Positions 42,288 to 50,393 of a stretch of 64,000 nucleotides of DNA are shown piece after piece. Under the pieces are notes generated by a model. The model worked only from the letters and a program-made list of their open reading frames with translations. It had not been told where the DNA came from and did not search any database. Each line of letters opens with the position of its first letter. The stretch's first letter is position 1. The stretch is taken from assembly GCF_963675455.1 (NCBI RefSeq), contig NZ_OY776217.1:806001-870000 (forward strand). The letters run 5' to 3'. Source of the stretch: Emcibacter sp. GTDB taxonomy: Bacteria; Pseudomonadota; Alphaproteobacteria; Sphingomonadales; Emcibacteraceae. Position numbers and translations under genes: made by a program.

Positions 42288-44186
42288 ATGAGTAAAAAGG
42301 ACCTGAGTGGAATTTCACGAAGGGATTTTATGGGGGGAATTGCTCTCAGTCTGGCGGCCGGCACCGCTCTCTCCCCCCTCGAATGCCTTGCTTTGGCAGA
42401 GACTTCTGCGCCCCGGACAACAGCGTCCGGGGCTTTGCCTTATCCACCCTCGCTCACCGGCTTAAGGGGCAGCCATGCCGGATCTTTCGAGGTTGCCCAT
42501 GCCCTTGCCTGGGACGGGCAAAGCTGGCCCGACCCGGACCGGCTCGCCGATGACCCCTATGATCTGGTCGTTGTCGGCGGCGGTCTGTCCGGCCTGGCCA
42601 GTGCCTATCTGTTCCGGAAACAACAGCCTGATGCCCGTATTCTGATTCTGGACAATCATGATGATTTCGGCGGTCATGCCAAACGCAATGAATTCTCCGT
42701 ACAGGGCAAACAGCTGATCGGTTACGGCGGCAGCCAGTCCATTGACGGCCCGGCGAATTTTTCCCCCGAAGCCCTGCAGATCCTCAAGGACCTAGGGGTC
42801 GAGGTGAAGAAATTCTATGACTATTACGATCAGGACTATTTCCACAAACGGAAGATGGTGCGGGGAACATTTTTTGACCGCGCCCATTTCGGAGAAAGTC
42901 GCCTGGCTGACAATATTGAGACGGCCGGGGAAAGTACCATAGACCGGCTTGTGGAAAGTTATCCCCTGTCTGACGCCGGCAGGGAAGCGCTTATCCGTCT
43001 CTGGCATGCCGAAGAGGATTATCTTGAAGACATGTCAGTGCAGGAAAAAATCACATATCTGCGCGGCCTCAGCTACGATGATTTTCTGCGCAAACATGCC
43101 GGCATGCCGGAGGAGGTTGTCGAAACACTGCGCAACCAGGGGATCGGTTTGTGGGGGCTCGGCTTTGACGCGCTGTCCGCCCTGGAAGGCTACCGGCTGG
43201 AAATGCCCGGATTTGAAGGCATGAACCTCAACCCGGACCTGGTGCCATCTCCCTATGAATGGAACGAGCCTTATATTTTTCATTTCCCGGACGGCAACGC
43301 CAGCCTTGCCCGCCTCCTGGTCCGCAAACTGATCCCCGACATTGCGCCCGGGGAAAGCATGGAAGACATCGTCACCACGGATTTTGATTATGGCCGCCTG
43401 GATGAGAAAAATTCCCCGATACGCCTGCGGCTCCTGAGTACCGCAGTCAAGGTCGTTCATACCGGCGACAGGGAAGCCGTTGATGTGACCTATGTCCGTC
43501 ACGGGCAGGTGGAAAAGGTTCGTGGCCGCCATGTGATTATGGCCTGCTACAATAATATCCTGCCGCATGTCTGTCCCGAGATACCGGAAGACCAGAAAGA
43601 GGCCCTGAATTTCCCCCAGAAGGTTCCGCTCACTTATATTAACGTCGCCCTGAGCAACTGGCAGGCCGTCAAAAAAGCAGGATATCACCACTTAACCTGC
43701 CCACATGGTTTTTTCCATAATATGTCACTGGATTTCCCGGTCAGCATGGGGGAATATGCCTATGCGCAGGAGACGACAGAGCCGGTGATTTTGCATGTTC
43801 TTCACACCCCGGTCCATCAGAACCTGGGTTTGCCGGCACTGGAACAACACCGGCTGGGACGCCACGATATCTACAACATGACTTTTGCGGATTATGAAAC
43901 AAGGCTGATCGCCCAGCTTGAGGAAATGTTCGGCCCTTATGGTTTCGATGCGGCGCACGATATTTCCGCGATCACGGTCAACCGCTGGCCGCACGGATAT
44001 GCCTATGAATATAATGAGCTCTGGGAGCCCTGGGGCTGGGTCGACAAGACCGAGGACGGCCCCCATGTCCTGGGGCGCCGGCAACTGGGGCGCATTTCAA
44101 TTGCCAATACAGATTCCCAGTCCCTGGCCTATGTCAACGGCGCTTTTGATTCCGCTCATCGGGCCGTATCGGAACAACTCGGCTGA
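42288..44186 (+). CDS. Tat-exported spermidine dehydrogenase-like flavoprotein
   Basis: The 632-aa protein begins with a Tat signal: SRRDFMGG (10-17) then a hydrophobic stretch to about residue 38, so the folded flavoprotein should be periplasmic. An FAD-binding fold follows: DLVVVGGGLSGLASAYLF (92-109), GGHAKRNEF and IGYGGSQSIDGP. These match the SpdH-type spermidine dehydrogenases, which yield 4-aminobutyraldehyde and 1,3-diaminopropane. The substrate is inferred from this likeness and the amine genes around it. AAGGA precedes the ATG at 42288. Confidence 0.8.
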   Translation: MSKKDLSGISRRDFMGGIALSLAAGTALSPLECLALAETSAPRTTASGALPYPPSLTGLRGSHAGSFEVAHALAWDGQSWPDPDRLADDPYDLVVVGGGLSGLASAYLFRKQQPDARILILDNHDDFGGHAKRNEFSVQGKQLIGYGGSQSIDGPANFSPEALQILKDLGVEVKKFYDYYDQDYFHKRKMVRGTFFDRAHFGESRLADNIETAGESTIDRLVESYPLSDAGREALIRLWHAEEDYLEDMSVQEKITYLRGLSYDDFLRKHAGMPEEVVETLRNQGIGLWGLGFDALSALEGYRLEMPGFEGMNLNPDLVPSPYEWNEPYIFHFPDGNASLARLLVRKLIPDIAPGESMEDIVTTDFDYGRLDEKNSPIRLRLLSTAVKVVHTGDREAVDVTYVRHGQVEKVRGRHVIMACYNNILPHVCPEIPEDQKEALNFPQKVPLTYINVALSNWQAVKKAGYHHLTCPHGFFHNMSLDFPVSMGEYAYAQETTEPVILHVLHTPVHQNLGLPALEQHRLGRHDIYNMTFADYETRLIAQLEEMFGPYGFDAAHDISAITVNRWPHGYAYEYNELWEPWGWVDKTEDGPHVLGRRQLGRISIANTDSQSLAYVNGAFDSAHRAVSEQLG

Positions 44187-44213
44187 TCATTTATTTCCGT
44201 ACAGAGTTCAATA

Positions 44214-44241
44214 AAAAAGGGAACCCGGAGGTTCCCTTTTT
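44214..44241. terminator. Bidirectional terminator between convergent genes
   Basis: AAAAAGGGAACC and GGTTCCCTTTTT pair around CGGA. There is a T-run on each strand, fitting termination of both the SpdH-like gene (plus) and the second TonB receptor gene (minus). Confidence 0.92.
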
Positions 44242-44259
44242 CTTTGGAGATCGGATCGG

Positions 44260-46590
44260 TTAGCCGCCGAATTTCACCGTAAAGTCGACACCGAAAGACC
44301 TGGGTCGTGCCGGGCCGATATAATGTCCCGGGATCGGTATTTCACCGCCAATGACGGAATCATAATGGAACTGGTCAAACAGGTTTTCCACATAGAGCGA
44401 TACATCCCAGCCGTTGTCGGATTCATAACCCGCGCGCAGGTTGAAATTAGCATAGCCCTCAACGGAATAACGCTCTTCATTCTCGAGACCGCCATAAGTC
44501 CGGCTCTGGTACCTGAATTCCAGGGTTGAGAAGACCTCGCCGCCCTGCATCGGATAATGACCATTGATGACACCTGTGAAGGTCCATTCCGGGTTGTTGG
44601 TCAGGCGGTTGCCGTCACAATCATCACAGATCGCCCCGGCCCCTTCGACGCTGGTATCGCTGTAGGCCGCGCCCAGCAACATATCGATATATTCATTGGG
44701 CAGGGCACGGACCGTAGCTTCCACGCCATAACCATCGACCTGGCCGACATTCTCGACAACGGTGTTATTCAGGTCGCCATCAAAGAAACTGACCTGCAGG
44801 TTTTTGAAGTCATAATAGTAGGCGTTAACGGCCATCTGGACCCGGTTGTCTGCCATGTTTGCTTTCAGGCCGACCTCATAACTCCACAGGGTTTCCGGTT
44901 CGAAGGCAGACGGTGTGGTGCCTTCAGGAACGGTGCCGTCATCGTTGAGAACTTCGAAAATGTCTTCACCGGGGCCAGTAGGAATATCGAGCCCAAAGGA
45001 GCCAAAGCCACCCGCCTTGTACCCGCGGGTGATGCTGGCCCAGAGGTTCAGATCATCGGTTGCCGCATAACGGGCCACGACCCGCGGGGTGAAATCATCC
45101 CAGCTTTTACTGTCCCGGACAAATCCGTTGGTGGTGTAGCCGAAAACATAATAGGGGCCAAGCTCACTATCCACCGGCAGGATATTCAGACCGAAATCCT
45201 TTTTGTCATAGGTGTAACGCAGGTCGAGGCTGACCTCGAGCTTGTCTGTGACGGCATAGGTCAGGTCGGCATAGGCGCCCCATCCCTTGTAGGTCCCGTC
45301 CACATCATTGCTTTCAACAAGCCCGTCCGGATTTGCCGTAAACTCACCATAAGCATCCTCGCAGGTTGTTTCCTCAAAGACGGCACACATGATTTCTTCA
45401 TCCGAAACCTGGGAGAAGGAAACCTTGATTTCTTCCTGATAGGCGGAAACACCCACATACCATGTCAGACGGTTTTCATCTGAAGATACCAGGCGGATTT
45501 CCTGACTGTAATAGTCGCCTTCCTGGTCCTGGAAATAATGGCTGGACCTGAATGGCGCACCGTCAAAATCTTCGGCATATTGATAATCATAGGTTCTGAC
45601 ACCCGTGATAGAGGACAGGGTCATGTCGCCAAGATCCCAGTCAATAAGAGCGGTGAAGCTCCAGATGTCACCATCATCCTTGTCATCCCGCAGATCACTG
45701 TCGGCCTCATTCGGGTTGCCGCCCATGGTCACACCGAGAAATTCAAGGGTCTCATCATCTTCGAGCGCCCGATATATGGTGCCGGACTGTTTCCGGGTTT
45801 CATATTCGGCGATCAGGTTCATGGACAGTTTTTCACCAGTATACCCGAGGCTGAAACGGCCGGCGCCTTTTTCCTGGCTCTGCAGGTCGTCATCTTCCGG
45901 GAAATGGACGTTGTTTACATAACCGTCTTCGTTGAAATAATATCCGGCAACGCGAACGGCCCAGTTTTCATTCAGCGGCAGATTGACCGCGCCGTCGAGT
46001 TCATAATGATTGCGTTCGCCGACACCGGCATGGAAATAACCGCTGGTGGCATCTGTATCGGGCTTTTTGGTGATGATGCTGATGGCGCCGGAACTTGCGT
46101 TGCGGCCAAACAAAAAGCCCTGCGGGCCACGCAGGGCTTCGGTACGCTCGACATCAAAGAAGCTTGTGATCGCGGAACCTGTGCGGCCCTGATACACGCC
46201 ATCCTTGAAAATCCCGACAGAGGGGTCAACGGCGGCGCCGAAGCTGTTGGTAACAATCCCGCGGATGGAGATTGCATCGACAAAGCTATCCTTGGACTTG
46301 CCTGCAAAACCGGGGGTGAAATCAATCATATCCTTGACGTCGTCAAGTTTGGTTTTTTCGATGAAAGTGGAATCGTACGCCGAGATGGCGATAGGCACAT
46401 CCTGAATGGACTGGTCGCGCTTCTGGGCTGATACGATGATTTCTTCAATTGCCAGAGCTTCATTTTCTTGCGCGTTGGTGTAGGAAGCGAATGACAGGGA
46501 TAACAGGCTTGCCGTTAACGCCGTTGTCATCAGGGCCTTGACCTTGGTTTTCTGGTCGCAGGGTTTCATAGTTTGTATTCCTTTCCTCAT
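44260..46590 (-). CDS. TonB-dependent receptor (second), in the PuuB/GntR operon
   Basis: This 776-aa outer-membrane receptor has a signal peptide ending near SYTNAQE, the TonB box LAIEEIIVSAQKR, a plug with RGPQGFLFGRNASSGAISII and a barrel ending DFTVKFGG. ATG 46590 (GGGAGA upstream) and ATG 46569 (AAAGGA upstream) are both possible starts; the second gives a more usual signal peptide. It begins 26 bp after a PuuB-like gene on the same strand and has no promoter space of its own, so it should be co-transcribed. That makes a polyamine or polyamine conjugate a candidate ligand (inference). Confidence 0.92.
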   Translation of the reverse strand: MRKGIQTMKPCDQKTKVKALMTTALTASLLSLSFASYTNAQENEALAIEEIIVSAQKRDQSIQDVPIAISAYDSTFIEKTKLDDVKDMIDFTPGFAGKSKDSFVDAISIRGIVTNSFGAAVDPSVGIFKDGVYQGRTGSAITSFFDVERTEALRGPQGFLFGRNASSGAISIITKKPDTDATSGYFHAGVGERNHYELDGAVNLPLNENWAVRVAGYYFNEDGYVNNVHFPEDDDLQSQEKGAGRFSLGYTGEKLSMNLIAEYETRKQSGTIYRALEDDETLEFLGVTMGGNPNEADSDLRDDKDDGDIWSFTALIDWDLGDMTLSSITGVRTYDYQYAEDFDGAPFRSSHYFQDQEGDYYSQEIRLVSSDENRLTWYVGVSAYQEEIKVSFSQVSDEEIMCAVFEETTCEDAYGEFTANPDGLVESNDVDGTYKGWGAYADLTYAVTDKLEVSLDLRYTYDKKDFGLNILPVDSELGPYYVFGYTTNGFVRDSKSWDDFTPRVVARYAATDDLNLWASITRGYKAGGFGSFGLDIPTGPGEDIFEVLNDDGTVPEGTTPSAFEPETLWSYEVGLKANMADNRVQMAVNAYYYDFKNLQVSFFDGDLNNTVVENVGQVDGYGVEATVRALPNEYIDMLLGAAYSDTSVEGAGAICDDCDGNRLTNNPEWTFTGVINGHYPMQGGEVFSTLEFRYQSRTYGGLENEERYSVEGYANFNLRAGYESDNGWDVSLYVENLFDQFHYDSVIGGEIPIPGHYIGPARPRSFGVDFTVKFGG

Positions 46591-46616
46591 GTTGTATTTC
46601 TCCCATGTTCCCTTAT

Positions 46617-47924
46617 TTATATTCTATCTCTCAATGCGTAATACATCATACCCAAAACCATCATAGGCCAGCGCAAAAACTGGCCGCCGGGGAAGGAATG
46701 GGTCGGTAATTTCTCAAAAACATCAAAACTGTCGTGACGGCCGGAGATGGCATCTGCCACAACTTTCCCGGCGAGGGTCGCCATACCGACACCATGGCCG
46801 GAAAACCCCTGGGCATAAAAAATATTTGGTCCCAGTTTTCCGATGTGCGGCAGCCGGTTCATGGTTATTGCCAGTGTGCCGCCCCAGGCATAATCAATTC
46901 TGACATCCTCAAGGGCCGGATATATCTCCAGCATATATTTTCGCACAAAGGATGCAAGATCCGCCGGAAAACCAGGGGTATAATTTTCTCCCCCACCGAA
47001 CAATAGCCGGTGGTCGGCAGACATGCGGAAATAATTGATGACAAATTTTGAATCGGCGACGGCAACATCGTCCCGATTGATCATTCTTGCCCGCGCTTCA
47101 CCAAGGGGTTCCGTTGCGACCACAAAGTTGTTGATCGGCATGATCTTGCCGGCGAGACGGGGCTCCAGATTGCCGAGATAGCCATTGCACCCGAGGACAA
47201 GCTGTCGGGCGCTGACCCTGCCTGCGGCAGTGCAAACAGTTATTCCGTTATTTTCCCTGTAACTTTCAACCCGGCTGTTTTCATAAATCCTGACCCCGGC
47301 TTTTTTGCAAGCCCCGGCCATGCCCAACGCCAGATTTAACGGATGAAGATGACACGCCCCCATATCCAGCGTCCCGCCAAAATAGGTGCGCATCCCCAGC
47401 ATCTCCGCCATTTCGTCTTCATCAACAAAACGAATCTGGTCATAGCCATATTCATTCCGGAGCTTCAGCGCTTCCTCGCGGTAATCTTCGGTATAGCGTT
47501 TTTTATGGGCGGCATGCAGAACACCGGGCTTGAGGTCGCAGTCAATATTATGGTCCCTGACCAGTTGCTTGACCAGATTTTTGGAATCTTCCGCCAGATC
47601 CCAGAGGACATGTGCCCCGGCGGTACCGACCATTTTTTCCAGAGTGGCCTGATCGGCCCGTTGACCTGACCCGAGCTGGCCGCCGTTACGGCCGGACGCC
47701 CCCCAGCCAACAAGATTCGCCTCGAGAAGAATTACGTCAAATCCGGCCTGCCGCAGATGCAAAGCTGTCGAAAGACCGGTAAAGCCACCGCCGACGACAC
47801 AAATGTCACAGCTTTCCTCACCAGACAGTGTCGGAAAACTGTCATGGCTGCTCGCTGTCGCAAGATAATAGGAATCAGGATGCTGTTCTGAAACCTGTTT
47901 CTTGATATTTCGGTTGCCTGTCAT
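46617..47924 (-). CDS. PuuB-like FAD-dependent amine oxidase (first copy)
   Basis: The 435-aa protein is a DAO-fold flavoenzyme like gamma-glutamylputrescine oxidase. It has SYYLATASSHDSFPTLSGEE at the start, the FAD motif ICVVGGGFTGLSTALHLRQ, and VGWGASGRNGGQLGSGQR, a hallmark of the PuuB/OrdL group; the C-terminal FAD contact is FYAQGFSGHGVGMATLAGK. It would oxidise the primary amine of gamma-glutamyl-putrescine or a related conjugate. It forms an operon with the TonB receptor. Two operator palindromes lie 190-230 bp upstream, and TGTGATCCAG, a degenerate copy, at 47954. Confidence 0.87.
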   Translation of the reverse strand: MTGNRNIKKQVSEQHPDSYYLATASSHDSFPTLSGEESCDICVVGGGFTGLSTALHLRQAGFDVILLEANLVGWGASGRNGGQLGSGQRADQATLEKMVGTAGAHVLWDLAEDSKNLVKQLVRDHNIDCDLKPGVLHAAHKKRYTEDYREEALKLRNEYGYDQIRFVDEDEMAEMLGMRTYFGGTLDMGACHLHPLNLALGMAGACKKAGVRIYENSRVESYRENNGITVCTAAGRVSARQLVLGCNGYLGNLEPRLAGKIMPINNFVVATEPLGEARARMINRDDVAVADSKFVINYFRMSADHRLLFGGGENYTPGFPADLASFVRKYMLEIYPALEDVRIDYAWGGTLAITMNRLPHIGKLGPNIFYAQGFSGHGVGMATLAGKVVADAISGRHDSFDVFEKLPTHSFPGGQFLRWPMMVLGMMYYALRDRI

Positions 47925-48112
47925 CGTTACGAACTCAAACTCTTCGCCAAAATTGTGATCCAGAATTTATAAAAAATAATGCATGTATAACAGCGTTATC
48001 CTGATATCAACTGGATATAAATGTATAAAAATCCGGTAATTTAAGCCCCTGATGCGGGAAATGACATGCATTCTGAACAAACGAGAATGCAATCACCGGA
48101 ACAAATATTCAA

Positions 48113-48156
48113 ATGTGATCACATAAAAAATTATTTTGTGATCACAAAATAATTTT
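48113..48156. promoter_or_regulatory. Paired TGTGATCACA operators upstream of the PuuB-like/TonB operon
   Basis: Site A, ATGTGATCACAT (48113-48124), and site B, centred on 48141.5, share TGTGATCACA with a 23-bp centre distance, about two helical turns. Site B is embedded in a perfect 30-bp palindrome (48127-48156). They lie between the gntR stop and the PuuB-like start. A GntR/FCD dimer is the likely binder (inference); these proteins typically bind short palindromes with GT...AC half-sites. Confidence 0.75.
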
Positions 48157-48199
48157 GTCAAGGTTATTTTTCGCCGTACGCGGACTTTGGAAGAGGGAA

Positions 48200-48895
48200 T
48201 TACGCTTCTTTTTGCGAATGCAGGCCGAAAAGTTTCTCGCCGATCCGGTCCATCCCGTCAAAGATATCCAGGCGGATCGCCTCCCGCAGGGCCTGCTCGT
48301 CCTTGTTTTTCAGGGCATTAATCGCATTGATATGCTGATCAACGATATAGGAGGTTCCGAGGCGTCCAACAATCATTCTCATGAAAGGCCCGAACTGAAG
48401 CCAGACGCTTTCAATCAACCGAAGAATGATCGGGCAGTTTGCCGCCCGGTACAGGGTAAAATGAAATTCCCAGTTTTTCAGGCTGTAGAGGTCCACGTCC
48501 CCTTTATCGAGGGCGTCCTCAATCTCGTCGTCGATGGTTTCCAGTTTCTGGATGAGGGCGTTGCTGCTGTTTGCGATCGCACTGGCAGAAATCTCGGGTT
48601 CCAGCAATGTACGGGCTTTGAATATTTCGCGGAATCGCTGTTCCGTCATCTGGGCAACGGCAACCCGGCGGGTACTTTGCATCTCCAGAGCACCCAGAGC
48701 GACAAGCCGGCGGACCGCTTCCCGAACAGGCATGGGACTGACCCCCAGCTGTTCCGCCAGCCCGCGGATGGTAAGTGTCTTTCCAGGTTCAAATCGGCCC
48801 GTTATTATGGAATCGTACAGACTTTTATATACCGTCTCATATGTAATTTTACGGCTTGAGGTGTCCTCATCCTGAATGGGCTCGGTTTGCGACAC
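48200..48895 (-). CDS. GntR-family regulator (FadR/FCD subfamily)
   Basis: The 231-aa protein has an N-terminal winged helix (about 18-85: ITYETVYKSLYDSIITGRFE, LTIRGLAEQLGVSPMPVREA, VRRLVALGALEMQ) and an all-helical FCD ligand domain (about 95-225) with the metal-site histidine/aspartate pattern of this subfamily only partly conserved. The start is GTG at 48895. The gene sits in the middle of the amine island, flanked on both sides by the TGTGATCACA sites it probably binds. An amine or its catabolite is the likely effector (inference). Confidence 0.93.
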   Translation of the reverse strand: MSQTEPIQDEDTSSRKITYETVYKSLYDSIITGRFEPGKTLTIRGLAEQLGVSPMPVREAVRRLVALGALEMQSTRRVAVAQMTEQRFREIFKARTLLEPEISASAIANSSNALIQKLETIDDEIEDALDKGDVDLYSLKNWEFHFTLYRAANCPIILRLIESVWLQFGPFMRMIVGRLGTSYIVDQHINAINALKNKDEQALREAIRLDIFDGMDRIGEKLFGLHSQKEA

Positions 48896-49197
48896 TACAG
48901 TTCCCTTTCTTTTTTACTCACGGTTTTAACCCCGTCCTGCTACAGAATGCCAAGTTCAAACTTTTCGTGAATCGCCCTAAAAATCACATTATGTCAAGGT
49001 TTTTTGAAACTTTTCAGGGCACACAATCTGTTTTGTCCGGGTTTTCAGCCGTCTCAAAAAATGAATTCGATCTGTTTATGATCGCATGCCTGCAAAGAAA
49101 ATACGGCACAAAGCAGGTCCTGCACCTCGCCCCTTCATTAAGCGGAAAAATAATTTACTCTAAATGCCAATAAAACCAATAAACTATTTATGTATTT
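48896..49197. other. Intergenic region upstream of gntR, no gene seen
   Basis: This is the first part of the 397-bp divergent region between gntR and the amidotransferase gene. It should contain the gntR promoter on the minus strand. I see no coding sequence, RNA gene or perfect operator here; GTTTATGATCGCATGC near 49074 is at most a degenerate relative of the operator. Confidence 0.45.
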
Positions 49198-49258
49198 TGT
49201 GATCAAAAATAATTTACTTGAAATTCCCCATATATAAAAGCATAAATTGTGATCACAA
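49198..49258. promoter_or_regulatory. Operator pair and promoter upstream of the amidotransferase gene
   Basis: Site C is the degenerate TGTGATCAAA (49198-49207) and site D the perfect TTGTGATCACAA (49247-49258), 50 bp apart. Between them TTGAAA (49218-49223), a 17-bp spacer and CATAAA (49241-49246) form a possible promoter. C then lies just above the -35 and D at the start of transcription, which fits repression. The coding start is at 49293. Confidence 0.65.
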
Positions 49259-49292
49259 ATCACTGTCCGCATAACAGTATGGATGTTCAACC

Positions 49293-50135
49293 ATGACAAA
49301 TTTACTGATCGTTGAGGGAAATACCCGCGAGGCCCGTGAGCAGACCACTGCGTCCGGCGCTCTCACCCAGAGCGAGCTTTATAAAAAGACCCTGCTTTCA
49401 TTGCGGCCTGGCCTCCATTGCGACGTCGTCTATCCCGCAGATGAAGGGACTGATTTGCCGGATGATGACAGCCTGGCCGGCTATGACGGCATTATCTGGA
49501 CCGGCTCTGCACTGAATATATATGATCAGAACCCGGCCATCACCAAGCAGATCGAATTCATGAAAAAATGTTTTGCGCTGCCGGTAAAAATATTCGGAAG
49601 CTGCTGGGGCCTGCAGGTAGCCGTTGTCGCGGCCGGAGGTGTCGTTTCCCGCAATGACAAAGGACGGGAAATAGGCATCGCCCGCGACATCAAACTCACC
49701 GATTCCGGACAGACTCACCCGCTCTACAAAGACAAGACCGGGCCGTTCGATGCCGTTGCCATTCATCTGGATCATGTGATAAAACTACCCGAAGGAACAA
49801 CAGTGCTTTCGGGAAACGGCATGAGTCAGGTACAGGCCGTGGAAATCCGGAACGGACCTGCCATTTTTTGGGGCGTGCAGTATCACCCCGAATTTGATCT
49901 CGATTATATAGCCTCCCTGATGGAAAAATATAAAAAGCGGATGGTTGAGGAAGGGTTCTGCCCGGACGAAGCAGCCGTAGAGCAGCTTTCTTCTGAATAT
50001 CGCCTGGCCCAGACGGATGGACAGCATAAGGAATTGCGGGAAAAATACGACATGGGCCCGGATGTGCTGGATCCCTGCTGCAGACTGCGCGAGATCAGTA
50101 ACTGGCTTGACTTTATCGACTCGCCAGCCAGCTGA
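49293..50135 (+). CDS. Class I glutamine amidotransferase-like hydrolase
   Basis: The 280-aa protein has a complete class I amidotransferase triad: Cys in IFGSCWGLQVAVVAAGG (about residue 106) and His-Glu in GVQYHPEFD. In the puu pathway the last step, hydrolysis of gamma-glutamyl-GABA, is done by PuuD. This protein is of the GMP-synthase-like type instead, not the PuuD (peptidase C26) type, but its position as first gene of the operon suggests the same job (inference). The extra 80 residues at the C-terminus are not recognised. No clear ribosome-binding site is seen. Confidence 0.82.
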   Translation: MTNLLIVEGNTREAREQTTASGALTQSELYKKTLLSLRPGLHCDVVYPADEGTDLPDDDSLAGYDGIIWTGSALNIYDQNPAITKQIEFMKKCFALPVKIFGSCWGLQVAVVAAGGVVSRNDKGREIGIARDIKLTDSGQTHPLYKDKTGPFDAVAIHLDHVIKLPEGTTVLSGNGMSQVQAVEIRNGPAIFWGVQYHPEFDLDYIASLMEKYKKRMVEEGFCPDEAAVEQLSSEYRLAQTDGQHKELREKYDMGPDVLDPCCRLREISNWLDFIDSPAS

Positions 50136-50165
50136 TAAGTCCGGACCATTCGTTAAAACAGCCAT

Positions 50166-50295
50166 TATGTGATCACATATTAAGGATGGCCTAGAGACCT
50201 GCGGGATCTCTTATGTGCCTCGTGGAACTTATAATTTTCCAACAAATGTTCAGATCAGATTAGGCACGATTATTGTTTTTTAGAATGTGATCACA
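50166..50295. promoter_or_regulatory. Two TGTGATCACA operators upstream of the glutamylpolyamine synthetase gene
   Basis: Site E, TATGTGATCACATA (50166-50179), and site F, TGTGATCACA (50286-50295), lie 118 bp apart in the 258-bp gap between the amidotransferase and glutamine-synthetase-like genes. They mean the second gene probably has its own regulated promoter rather than relying only on read-through. Confidence 0.72.
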
Positions 50296-50393
50296 AATTT
50301 CTGGTGTTTTAATGTGAATTAAGGCATACTGGGCTACAGTTTAAAACTTTAGGCAGGTCGCCCCAATCAAGCGGGCGATATTTTAGGTGTTTT

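Noticed and set aside
48155..48859. A 234-codon plus-strand frame over gntR
   Set aside because: The minus strand encodes a clear GntR/FCD protein; the plus frame has no recognisable motif.
48113..50295. Reading the TGTGATCACA sites as CRP/FNR boxes
   Set aside because: CRP sites need TGTGA and TCACA separated by six bases. Here the half-sites are directly joined, which does not fit a CRP dimer.
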